Source: Verrucomicrobiota bacterium
GTDB taxonomy: Bacteria; Verrucomicrobiota; Verrucomicrobiia; CAIQCK01
DNA: 64,000 nt
NCBI GenBank assembly: GCA_026397915.1
Contig: JAPLTX010000029.1
Coordinates: forward strand, 1 to 64,000
Direction: 5' to 3'
Both the position numbers and the translations under genes were made by a program. The stretch's first letter is position 1. Each line of letters begins with the position of its first letter. The notes beneath the pieces were generated by a model. It saw only the letters and a program-made list of their open reading frames with translations. It made no database searches and was not told the DNA's origin. Positions 16,097 through 24,115 of the stretch are shown piece after piece.

Positions 16097-16984
16097 CTAC
16101 TTCTGATCCGCCACCAGCCGTGCCGAATACTCACGCCACGCTTTCATGGACTCGGTAAGATGTTCCTTCGCGTCGCCGCGAATGCCGAAGCACTGCAAAC
16201 CGATCGGTCCTTTATAGCCGAGCTGCTTCAGCGTCTTCAACATTCCACAGACATCAAACGAGCCGCGGCCGAGCGGCTGGATGTAGTTTGCCCAGCCGGG
16301 CTTCTCATCGCGCTCGTCCGCGCCGTTGATCGAGACCGCCCAGAGCTTGGGCATCGCTTTCACCAACAGTGGCTTGTAGTCGCGGCTTTTGTCCGCGCGC
16401 AGCCAGTGGCAGAGGTTGAACATGCAGCCGACGTTGGGCCGGTCCACTTTCTCCGCGACGCGCGCCGAGTCCTCGATGCGTTCGATCCAGTCGTTGACGT
16501 GTGGGTAGAGCAGCAACTGCGCGCCGGACTCACGTGCGAGGTCGGACATCTCGCGAAGGATTTCTACCGCGCGCGCATCACCGGCGGTGTCCGAAGATTT
16601 CATGCCGCTGATGAGCAGACAGAACTGGACGCCGCGGCCTTTGATGAGTGATAGCACGTCTTTGAATTGCGGCTCGTAGGCGCGTTTGTCCGGCGCGATG
16701 TTCACCTTCATCGTGATCTGGAACAACTTCAGCCCGGCATCATCAAGTGTCTTCAACCGCTCGGCAATCTTGTCCAACCAGATGTGGCCGACGCCGGCAT
16801 AACCGAGTTCCTTCAGCATGTCGGCCTGCTCCTTGAACGAGCGTTTCTTGGCGTCGTGCCAGTCAATGCAGAACGGGAAGAAGGCATTTGACAGCTTCGG
16901 CGGCGGGGGCGCGGCGGCGTCCGAAATGTGACCAGCAGTGAATGCGAACAGGAGGGCGGTGATGATTCTCGTCAGTTGTTTCAT
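16097..16984 (-). CDS. Exported sugar phosphate isomerase/epimerase-like protein (tandem paralogue)
   Basis: A 295-residue protein with a signal peptide (RIITALLFAFTAGHISDA) and the same TIM-barrel motifs as its neighbour: EQADMLKELGYAGVGHIWL, LYPHVNDW, CMFNLCHWLRADK, WAVSINGADERD, LGYKGPIGLQCFGIRGD. The gap to the downstream paralogue is 16 bases, so the two and the Tat oxidoreductase form one transcription unit read leftward. A palindrome at 16998-17018 stands just before the start and may be the control point of this unit. Confidence 0.82.
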   Translation of the reverse strand: MKQLTRIITALLFAFTAGHISDAAAPPPPKLSNAFFPFCIDWHDAKKRSFKEQADMLKELGYAGVGHIWLDKIAERLKTLDDAGLKLFQITMKVNIAPDKRAYEPQFKDVLSLIKGRGVQFCLLISGMKSSDTAGDARAVEILREMSDLARESGAQLLLYPHVNDWIERIEDSARVAEKVDRPNVGCMFNLCHWLRADKSRDYKPLLVKAMPKLWAVSINGADERDEKPGWANYIQPLGRGSFDVCGMLKTLKQLGYKGPIGLQCFGIRGDAKEHLTESMKAWREYSARLVADQK

Positions 16985-16997
16985 GGCTTTCTCAAGG

Positions 16998-17018
16998 TTT
17001 TATCCAACACGGATAAAA
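16998..17018. promoter_or_regulatory. Perfect 8-5-8 palindrome upstream of the isomerase-isomerase-dehydrogenase unit
   Basis: TTTTATCC (16998-17005) and GGATAAAA (17011-17018) are perfect inverted repeats separated by AACAC. The site is 13 bases upstream of the gene starting at 16984. Position and symmetry suggest an operator for a dimeric repressor or a short 5' UTR hairpin. No regulator gene lies beside it. Confidence 0.4.
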
Positions 17019-17184
17019 AGCGCGCCGAGTCTGAACTGCGATGCCAGCATCGTCAATCCCAAGCTGCGCCGTTTCCGGTTCAGAACGCGGCGTTCCGGCA
17101 CATCTTCACTGATAACCCGGTCATGGTGCTGCGGCTGAAAGTGAAATGGCGAGGCGAGCAGGTCGGAAAAACAACAGCCAAGTT

Positions 17185-17280
17185 GTTGTCGTGGCGGCCG
17201 TCTCGTCCGCTCTGCTGTGACGTTTAGACAGCTGTTTCCAGAAAACAGCTTTGTCGGCCGAGACGGCCGACCCTACAATT
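17185..17280 (+). repeat. Degenerate REPIN of the TTGTAGAG-CGGCCG family
   Basis: The right arm at 17250-17280 carries the intact element (TCGGCCGAGACGGCCGACCC then TACAA). The left arm near 17185-17212 (GTTGTCGTGGCGGCCGTCTC) is a mutated inverted copy. The outer end lies 1 base from the stop codon of the gene at 17282. The rest of 16985-17184 holds no further recognisable feature. Confidence 0.6.
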
Positions 17281-17281
17281 C

Positions 17282-18442
17282 CTACGCTTTCAGTTGCGGG
17301 ATGGAGATCCACTTCCGCTTTTTCCACGACTCGACGCCTTTTTCGGCGAGTTGGACGCCTTTGGCGCCTTCGAGCAGCGACCAGCGGAACGGCTCGTCCT
17401 TCACGACGTGGCGCAGGAAGAGTTCCCACTGAATCTTGAACGCGTTGTCGTAGTGCTGTTGATCAGGAAGCTTCTGCCACGACTGGTAAAAGTTGATCGG
17501 TTGCTCGATGTCGGGGTTCCAGACCGGGCGCGGTGTGGCGCCGTAGGGTTGGACCCAGCAGTCGCGCAGGCCGGCGACGGCGCTGCCGCGGGTGCCGTCC
17601 ACTTGCAGCACGAACAAGTCGTCGCGACGGACACGGACGCACCAACTGGAATTGACGTGAGCGATGATGCCGCCGTCCAGCTCGAACGTGGCGTAGGCGG
17701 CGTCATCGGCGGTGGCGTCGTAGGCGCGGCAGGTTTCGTCCCAACGCTTCGGGATATGCGTCGCGCCGAGGCAGGAGACGGCGCGGACGTTGCCGAAGAG
17801 GTTGTCGAGCACGTAGCGGAAGTGGCAGAGCATATCAATGATGATGCCGCCGCCGTCCTCCTTGCGGTAGTTCCACGACGGGCGCTGGGCGGGCACGCTG
17901 TCGCCCTCGAACACCCAATAGCCGAACTCACCGCGCACGGCGAAGATTCGACCGAAGAAGCCGGTCTCGTGCAGCATCTTGAGCTTCAGCATGCCGGGCA
18001 GCCAAAGCTTGTCCTGCACGACGCCGTTCTTCACACCGGCCTTGCGGGCGAGCTTGTAGAGTTCCAACGCCTCGCGGGTCGTGGTGGCGATGGGCTTTTC
18101 ACAATAGATGTGTTTGCCGGCGGCGATGGCTTGCTTGACGGCTGCGACGCGGCGGTCGGTGGTTTGCGAGTCAAAGTAAATGATGTTCTGCTTGTCGGCG
18201 AGCGCCTCGTCGAGGTTGGTGGTCCAGCGTTTGACGCCGGCTTGGGCGGCGAGCTTCGCCAGCTTGATGGAATTGCGGCCGACGAGAATCGGGTCGGGCA
18301 TGATGCGCTCGGCGTCGCTGATCTTGACGCCGCCTTGCGCGATGATGGCGGCGATGGAGCGCAGCAGATGCTGGTTGGTCCCCATGCGTCCGGTGACGCC
18401 GTTCATGATGATGCCGATGTTGTGGATGGTTGCGTTTTCCAT
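17282..18442 (-). CDS. Cytoplasmic Gfo/Idh/MocA-family oxidoreductase
   Basis: A 386-residue dehydrogenase with no signal peptide. The N-terminal Rossmann segment is HNIGIIMNGVTGRMGTNQH, an unusual long form with VTGRMG. The lysine motif HIYCEKPIATT is near residue 120, and the substrate-side segment GGGIIIDMLCHFRYVLD is near 215. I set the start at the ATG of MENATIHNIG because the open frame upstream has no conserved sequence. Together with the cupin gene upstream it could handle the product of the exported enzymes after uptake. Substrate unknown. Confidence 0.87.
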   Translation of the reverse strand: MENATIHNIGIIMNGVTGRMGTNQHLLRSIAAIIAQGGVKISDAERIMPDPILVGRNSIKLAKLAAQAGVKRWTTNLDEALADKQNIIYFDSQTTDRRVAAVKQAIAAGKHIYCEKPIATTTREALELYKLARKAGVKNGVVQDKLWLPGMLKLKMLHETGFFGRIFAVRGEFGYWVFEGDSVPAQRPSWNYRKEDGGGIIIDMLCHFRYVLDNLFGNVRAVSCLGATHIPKRWDETCRAYDATADDAAYATFELDGGIIAHVNSSWCVRVRRDDLFVLQVDGTRGSAVAGLRDCWVQPYGATPRPVWNPDIEQPINFYQSWQKLPDQQHYDNAFKIQWELFLRHVVKDEPFRWSLLEGAKGVQLAEKGVESWKKRKWISIPQLKA

Positions 18443-18457
18443 GTGGATTCCTTGTCT

Positions 18458-18492
18458 AGCTGATCGCTGAAAGCTGATAGCTGACGACTGAT
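18458..18492 (+). repeat. Degenerate heptanucleotide tandem repeat (AGCTGAT type)
   Basis: Five 7-bp units (AGCTGAT, CGCTGAA, AGCTGAT, AGCTGAC, GACTGAT) fill the gap between two genes. The last unit ends on the reverse-strand stop codon of the cupin gene. The reverse complement (AGCTATC, AGCTTTC) is the word seen again at 50847-50888. Confidence 0.7.
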
Positions 18493-18938
18493 TACCGCGG
18501 CTTCTCGGTGCATTGCGGCTGCGCTCCGGCCGGCAACGGCGGCGCTTCGCCGCCGGCCTTCGGGAGCGTGCCGGCGAGTTCCTGTCTCCAATGGGCGACA
18601 TCGCCGGCGGGGCCGTAGCAGTAGATCATCCGCAGCGGCTTGTCGCCGATGTTGGTGAGTTGGTGGAAGACGCCGGACGGAATGTAGGCGGCCTGACCGG
18701 TCGTCAGGACTTGGCGCTCGTTGCCAAGGCACATCTCGCCGGTGCCTTCGACGATGAAGTAAACCTCCTCCTGCTCCTGGTTGTGCCACGGGACTTGGCC
18801 GCCGTTCGGTTCGAGCGTGACGTTGCCGAGGGCGAAGTTCTTCGCCTGGATCGGCGACGCGCCACCCACGATGTTCTGCGTGCGGCGCCGCGCCGGGTAG
18901 GTGCGGCTTTCGGTTTTCGATAAGTCGGCGGTGATCAT
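18492..18938 (-). CDS. Cupin-domain protein
   Basis: A 148-residue single-domain cupin. Motif 1 is PWHNQEQEEVYFIVEGTGEM (metal-binding His, Glu) at about residues 51-70. Motif 2 is YIPSGVFHQLTNIGD at about 85-99, with the second-motif His. No signal peptide is present. Cupins beside sugar dehydrogenases often are isomerases or lactone/keto-sugar binding proteins; nothing here fixes the reaction. It lies 49 bases upstream of the cytoplasmic Gfo/Idh/MocA gene and is probably co-transcribed with it. Confidence 0.85.
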   Translation of the reverse strand: MITADLSKTESRTYPARRRTQNIVGGASPIQAKNFALGNVTLEPNGGQVPWHNQEQEEVYFIVEGTGEMCLGNERQVLTTGQAAYIPSGVFHQLTNIGDKPLRMIYCYGPAGDVAHWRQELAGTLPKAGGEAPPLPAGAQPQCTEKPR

Positions 18939-19036
18939 GTTGTTTCAAGAGTCTGCTGTAACCAATGTGACGCAAGCTTCCAGCTTGCGGCCTCAATCGT
19001 CAAGCAAACGACCGCAGGCGGAAGTGGTTAGCAGTG

Positions 19037-19131
19037 TTGTAGAGTCGGCCGTCTCGGCCGACGAAGCAGGATGGAGGGGGCTTCGCGTGCAACACACAGC
19101 AGGAAGTTGGCCGAGACGGCCAACTCTACAA
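19037..19131 (+). repeat. REPIN of the TTGTAGAG-CGGCCG family
   Basis: Arms 19037-19059 and 19109-19131 are inverted copies with one mismatch in 23 positions. Each has GTAG/CTAC at the outer side. It lies between the cupin gene and the DUF4965 gene. It differs from the 4249 copy mainly in the loop and at two arm positions, so the family has been active or maintained. Confidence 0.8.
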
Positions 19132-19171
19132 AGCCAAGCAGGAGCGTCTCGGCGACTCGTCCTTGCGCCAC

Positions 19172-21700
19172 CTACCGCGCGTCCACAATGCCCACGTCAA
19201 CATATTGGCCACCCTTGGTCTGGCGGCAATGCACGGCGATTAGGTTCTTGCCGGGCTTGAGCGCGGCTTTGCCGGCGGCGGTCATTGGCAACGCGTCGTA
19301 GTCCGTGAGATAGCCGATGGCGCTCGCGGCCAGCACGCCGTTGACGTAAATCTCCACGTCCTCGTCGTGGTGAACCCAGAACTGGGGGTCACTCAACGCG
19401 CCGGCAGGCAGCGTCATCTCGCGGCGCAGCCAGATGTCGGGAGTCTTCCACGGCGTCCGTATGACCGACCTCGGCGGCTTGCCTGCGCCGAAACCGGCGG
19501 GGCCTTCCTTCCACGCCGACGCGTCGAACTCCGGCGCAAACCATCGCTCGCCCGGCTTCTGCGTCGTGTAGCGCCACGTGGACGGCTCCTTCTCCGACGC
19601 GGGCACGATGGTGACGATCTTCGGCGCGACGGGCATCGGCGCCCAACCGCTGGCCTTCGTCTTGTCGCGGCTGGCGTATTTCTTCCAGACGGCCTTGTCG
19701 TAGAGCATCTGCGCGAACACGCCGCCGATGACCGGGCGGGCGGTGAAGCCGCGCTTCTTCGCGTCCTGCGTCCAATACCAGTCGGTGAGCGGCGAGCGGT
19801 CGGGCGTCTCGTTCATGAACTTCCAGATCGGGTCAATCAGCGCCTCAAAGTCGCTGCGGTCCTGCGTCAGCGTCGCGGTCCATGTAATCCAGTCGAGCTT
19901 GGTGTAGTCCTTGCGGTTGTCGAGCGGCAGGCCGTATTTGTTCTGGATCTTCCGGTAGTAGGCCATCTCCTTCTTCGCGACCTCGGCGGGAAAGAGGTTC
20001 AGGCCGAGGATGCGGTCCCAGATGAGATTGTATTTCTGGCTCCACGAGCCGGGCCGGTCGAACGCGAGCCGAAAGTGGTCGCCGTCGTCGGCTTCCTTCA
20101 CCCAGCGAGCGGCGAACTCCTTCGCGAGCTTCGCATACTCCGCCGCCTTTGCCTTGTCGCCGCGCATCTCGCAGAGTTTGCCGAACGCCCCGAGGCCGCA
20201 GATGGCCTTCGCGCTGAGGTTGACGTTGTGCGCGAGATGGCCGGCAAAGTCGTCGGTGCAGAGCTGGTTCTCCGGGTCGAAGCCCTTCGCCTTCAGATAC
20301 TCCGCCCATTGTTCGAGCTGCTTCCAATACAGCCCGGCGAAGTCCGCGTTGCCCTCCATCTGCGCGATGGCGGCCATGAGGAGCAGCAGGTTGCCGCTCT
20401 CCTCGACGGGCATCTGGCGGTCTTCGCTTGTTTCGCCGCCGCCGTAACGCTGGCCGTTGGCGTGCGGATACTGGCCGAGGTCGTGCGGCGCGAACGGGAA
20501 CCGCCACCGCTCGCTGGCCGCGTAGTTCATGAACGGCACCAGGAACGACTTCGCCAGCGTCGGGCCGAAGAGCAGGAACTGCGGCGCCATCGGGTAGAAC
20601 ACGTCCGAGGTGCTGATGCAGCCGTTGGAATGGTTTTCCTTGCAGAATTGGAGCGGCTTGCCGTTGGCGTCGGCGACGAACTTGCCGCCCGCGAAACACT
20701 GCCGATAGGCCAACGCGCAGAGCTTGGCGTATTTCTCGCCGCCCGCGCGCGTTAGGTCGGCCATGAGTTCCTCGTCAAACGCCTCGCAGCGTTTCTTCAG
20801 CGACTCGTAATCGTGCGCCGCGGCCTTGAGCAGGTCGGCGGCTTCCCAGCCGTTGCGCCGCCAGTAAGGCCGCAGGTTCCACTTCATGTATTGGATCGAG
20901 TAGAGGTCGTCGTAGGCGAGCATCAGCCAGCGCGAGACGGGCTTCGCACCGACTTTGATGCCGGCGAGACAGATTCCGGCAAACACAGAGTTGGCTTTTC
21001 CCTCCTTGGTTAAAGCCTGCGTTAAGCTCCCAGTTTCCGGGTGCGCTGCCGATAACTCGTGTTTGAGCACCGGTCTTGCAACATAGAGGTAACCCCAGTC
21101 AATGCGGATGTCGTCGCCCCGCTTCGCGAGGATCGGTTGTTCTTTGGAGCCAATCTTCAACCCAGTGATGCCGTCCAGTTTTTGGGAAGTCAAAACGACC
21201 TCCTGATTGGGCATGTTGACAGTGAGTTCGGCAGATGCAGCGAAGCCAAGCGTAACCTCGTGTTCTTTGCCATCGGTCGCGCGGAACTCATACGTGAGAT
21301 AGGTGACGGGACGCGAGAGGACGTCGAGATCGTCCGGCAACGCGGGAGTCATGAACGTCAGCGTCAGCGCCACGCCTGCGTTTTCAAACGTATAGACGGT
21401 GCGCGTGGGCCACACGGTCAGTCCTGTTTGCTGCAACGTGGGCGTTTCTGGGGACGGCTCCGGGGGCGTTACCCCCATGACGCGAAATTGCTTACCGTCA
21501 ATTCTCACATAGCTGCCGAGCCAGTGTCGTTTGCCGGTCCAGTGGGTCGTGTCTGCGGCGGCCAACTGGTCGGCGGGCGACCAGATGCTGAAATACGGGT
21601 CGCACGCCACCAGCGGCACCGACGGCGGCCGCAGCGGCGTGTCAGCGCGGGTGAGGGCAGAGGAGAGGAGCAGCGCGAGCAGCAGCCAATGGGTCTTCAT
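19172..21700 (-). CDS. Exported glutaminase-like protein (DUF5127/DUF4965/DUF1793 family) with C-terminal beta-sandwich
   Basis: An 842-residue protein with a Sec signal peptide (MKTHWLLLALLLSSALTRA). The segments VPLVACDPYFSIWSPADQL and THWTGKRHWLGSYVRIDGK mark the N-terminal domain of the GtaA-like glutaminase family. The central (alpha/alpha)6-type region includes FCKENHSNGCISTSDVFYPM, APHDLGQYPHANGQ and DRILGLNLFP, as in DUF4965/DUF1793 proteins. The last ~140 residues (REMTLPAGALSDPQFWVHHDEDV type) look like a galactose-binding-like domain. The family name comes from fungal glutaminase, but many bacterial members sit in glycan loci, as here, so glycan processing is equally possible. Confidence 0.85.
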   Translation of the reverse strand: MKTHWLLLALLLSSALTRADTPLRPPSVPLVACDPYFSIWSPADQLAAADTTHWTGKRHWLGSYVRIDGKQFRVMGVTPPEPSPETPTLQQTGLTVWPTRTVYTFENAGVALTLTFMTPALPDDLDVLSRPVTYLTYEFRATDGKEHEVTLGFAASAELTVNMPNQEVVLTSQKLDGITGLKIGSKEQPILAKRGDDIRIDWGYLYVARPVLKHELSAAHPETGSLTQALTKEGKANSVFAGICLAGIKVGAKPVSRWLMLAYDDLYSIQYMKWNLRPYWRRNGWEAADLLKAAAHDYESLKKRCEAFDEELMADLTRAGGEKYAKLCALAYRQCFAGGKFVADANGKPLQFCKENHSNGCISTSDVFYPMAPQFLLFGPTLAKSFLVPFMNYAASERWRFPFAPHDLGQYPHANGQRYGGGETSEDRQMPVEESGNLLLLMAAIAQMEGNADFAGLYWKQLEQWAEYLKAKGFDPENQLCTDDFAGHLAHNVNLSAKAICGLGAFGKLCEMRGDKAKAAEYAKLAKEFAARWVKEADDGDHFRLAFDRPGSWSQKYNLIWDRILGLNLFPAEVAKKEMAYYRKIQNKYGLPLDNRKDYTKLDWITWTATLTQDRSDFEALIDPIWKFMNETPDRSPLTDWYWTQDAKKRGFTARPVIGGVFAQMLYDKAVWKKYASRDKTKASGWAPMPVAPKIVTIVPASEKEPSTWRYTTQKPGERWFAPEFDASAWKEGPAGFGAGKPPRSVIRTPWKTPDIWLRREMTLPAGALSDPQFWVHHDEDVEIYVNGVLAASAIGYLTDYDALPMTAAGKAALKPGKNLIAVHCRQTKGGQYVDVGIVDAR

Positions 21701-21959
21701 GGTGCCCCGGAGCATACCGAACTTTCGCCTCGAATCAATCCGCAGGTTCGTGCCACAGCCTCAATAAACGCCCGCTGCCTCCAGTCACCTCCCAAGGGCC
21801 TGCCAATGGGCCTCTCAGCGCCCGCCAGAGGGGTGTTTCTGGGGTGGAGAAGAGCTTCGGACGCTGTGGAATGTGGCTATTTTTGCACAGGAAAACGCCT
21901 TCTCAGGGCGGGAAAATGGGTTTTTGGGCCCGGAAGCTACTTTTGGAGGCTCTGACTTT

Positions 21960-22316
21960 GGCTTGTCCGTCTCTGACAAGCGCTTGTCGGTCATCGAGGA
22001 TGGCTTGTCCGAGACGGACTTTAGCTTGTCCGTGGCTGACCTTGGCTTGTCGGTCAGGGACTTTGGCTTGTCAGCTTCAGACAAGCCCTTGTCCGTCTCT
22101 GAGGAGCGCTTGTCGGTCATGGAAGATGGCTTGTCAGAGGCTGACCTTGGCTTGTCGGTCGCTGACCTTGGCTTGTCGGTCGCTGACCTTGGCTTGTCGG
22201 TCGCTGACCTTCGCTCCTCCGTCGAGGACTTTCCCTTGTCGGTCGCTGACTTTGGCTTGTCCGTGACGAAGGATGGCTTGTCAGAGGCGGAAGAGCGCTT
22301 GTCGTTGCGTGATGCG
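21960..22316 (+). repeat. 21-bp minisatellite, 17 units
   Basis: Seventeen consecutive 21-bp units occur with consensus GGCTTGTCGGTCGCTGACCT plus T; three adjacent units (from about 22149) are identical and the others differ at several positions. Because 21 is a multiple of 3 and the units lack stops, long frames stay open on both strands. The + strand gives heptapeptides of the GLSVADL type and the - strand KPRSATD. The + strand frame even continues into the next real gene, but that gene has its own start and Tat signal. I treat this as non-coding until expression is shown. 21701-21959 holds nothing else I can recognise. Confidence 0.85.
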
Positions 22317-22715
22317 GGCTTCTCCAAGGGCCAAATTCCCGTTTCCGCGCTTGCGCGGCGCCTCTTGAACAGCGGGTTTGTCTGTTCCCGGCTTTTGCCC
22401 GAAATGACCGAACCATCAACCCGAACCGCGAAAGAAGAACAATGGCACCGCAACCGCTCACATGGGATGGCAAGGATGCCCAAGGCAAACCGTGGCCTAC
22501 ATCGGCGGGTGGACGTGCTGAGAAGACGGTCTGGCAGTGATACTATGGTGGGAGTCGCGGCGGGCAACGGAGGGCTTGCAACGGGGCAGGGGGCTTGGTA
22601 TCACACGACGCGATTTCATTCTCAGCGGCGAGAGGAAAATAAACGCAGACGTAACCACAACGTAACAACGGATAAAGCTCCAAAGACGGAGATGCGGCAG
22701 AAGGAGAACCCACCC
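22317..22715. other. Gene-free stretch upstream of the Tat oxidoreductase
   Basis: About 400 bases follow the minisatellite. Frames are open by chance but show no conserved sequence, and no strong promoter hexamer pair is visible. An AAGGAGA at 22701-22707 is the ribosome binding site of the next gene. Confidence 0.5.
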
Positions 22716-24080
22716 ATGTCATATTTCACGATGGATCGAAGACAGTTTCTCAAGGCGGCAGGCGCGGGCGCGGCGGCGGTCTCGATGACCGACCTCGGCG
22801 TGGCGCTGGCGGAAGCGGCCACGAAGGGCGGCGTGCGCAAGGGCCGCATCCTCAAGAAGGGCCAGAAGCTGCGGCTCGCGGCGGTCGGTTGCGGCGGCAA
22901 GGGCCAGAGCGATGTCATGAACAGCGTCGCGGCCGGCGCGGAGGTGGTGGCGCTGTGCGACGCGGACTTCAAGCGCGGGATGGATGTCTTCAAGAAGTTC
23001 CCCGATGTGCCGAAGTATAAGGATTTCCGCAAGATGTTGCTGGAGATGGACGACAAGATTGACGCGGTGACGGTCTCGACGCCGGACCACATGCATTTCC
23101 CGGCGGCGATGATGGCGATCTCGATGGGCAAGCACGTGTATGTCCAAAAGCCACTCTCGCACACGATCTGGGAGGCGCGCACGTTGACCGAGGCGGCGCG
23201 CAAGCACCAGGTGGTGACGCAGATGGGCAACCAGGGTCACGCGGGCGAGGGCATCCGGCTGGTGCGCGAGTGGATTCAGTCCGGCGGCATCGGCGCGGTG
23301 CGTGAGGTCTATATCTGGTGCAACCGTCCGATCTGGCCGCAAGGCTGCACCCGGCCGACGGAGGTGGAGCCGGTGCTGGAGACGCTCGACTGGAACGCAT
23401 GGCTCGGCGTCGCGCCGGAGCGGCCTTACAATAGCTGCTACCAGCCGTTCAAATGGCGCGGGTGGTGGGATTTTGGCTGCGGCGCGCTGGGCGACATGGC
23501 TTGCCACCAGATGGACGCGGCGTTCTGGTCGCTCGACCTGAAGTATCCGATCAGCGTGGAGGCGACGCAGGAAGGTATGACCGACGAGTCGGCGCCGAAG
23601 CGCTCGAAGATCATCTACAAGTTCCCAAAGCGCGGCAAAATGCCGCCGCTGACGCTGTATTGGTATGACGGCGACAACAGCAGCCAGGTCTGCCCTCGCC
23701 CGAAAGGGTTGGAGGAGAGCCGGAAAATGCCGAGTTCGGGACAGTATATCGTCGGCGAGAAAGGCACGATCTTCGACGAGACGGATTATTGCCGCAGCCC
23801 GCGGTTGATCCCGGAGTCAGCGATGCAGGCGTTCAAGCGCCCGCCGAAGACGATTCCGCGCGTCCCGAATGGCGACCCGCATATCGAGTGGGTCAACGCT
23901 TGTTTCGGTGGCCCGAAGCCCGGCTCGAACTTCGACTACTCCGGGCCGTTCACAGAGATGGTGCTCCTCGGCAACCTAGCCGTTCGCGTCGGCAAGAAAG
24001 TCATGTGGGACGGCAAGAAGTTGAAGGCCGATCTCCCCGAAGCGCAGAAGCTGGTGACGAAGGCTTACCGCGTGTTCTAA
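22716..24080 (+). CDS. Tat-exported Gfo/Idh/MocA-family oxidoreductase
   Basis: A 454-residue enzyme. The start at 22716 is fixed by AAGGAGA 8 bases upstream and by the twin-arginine signal MDRRQFLKAAGAGAAAVS. The nucleotide motif LAAVGCGGKGQSDVM is near residues 52-66, STPDHMHFPAAMMAISMGKH near 120, and VYVQKPLSH carries the conserved Lys-Pro. The C-terminal half has the HMDxxFW-type segment GDMACHQMDAAFWSLDL typical of exported members in Planctomycetes and Verrucomicrobiota. It is followed 35 bases later by an exported isomerase/epimerase, the same pairing as at 13.9-17 kb. Confidence 0.88.
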   Translation: MSYFTMDRRQFLKAAGAGAAAVSMTDLGVALAEAATKGGVRKGRILKKGQKLRLAAVGCGGKGQSDVMNSVAAGAEVVALCDADFKRGMDVFKKFPDVPKYKDFRKMLLEMDDKIDAVTVSTPDHMHFPAAMMAISMGKHVYVQKPLSHTIWEARTLTEAARKHQVVTQMGNQGHAGEGIRLVREWIQSGGIGAVREVYIWCNRPIWPQGCTRPTEVEPVLETLDWNAWLGVAPERPYNSCYQPFKWRGWWDFGCGALGDMACHQMDAAFWSLDLKYPISVEATQEGMTDESAPKRSKIIYKFPKRGKMPPLTLYWYDGDNSSQVCPRPKGLEESRKMPSSGQYIVGEKGTIFDETDYCRSPRLIPESAMQAFKRPPKTIPRVPNGDPHIEWVNACFGGPKPGSNFDYSGPFTEMVLLGNLAVRVGKKVMWDGKKLKADLPEAQKLVTKAYRVF

Positions 24081-24115
24081 ACGAGAAGATTCATCAAGCA
24101 ACAGAGACACATCAC

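Noticed and set aside
21873-24080. Repeat-containing 735-residue fusion of the minisatellite with the Tat oxidoreductase
   Set aside because: The oxidoreductase has its own ribosome binding site and an intact Tat signal at 22716; a long N-terminal repeat would bury that signal.
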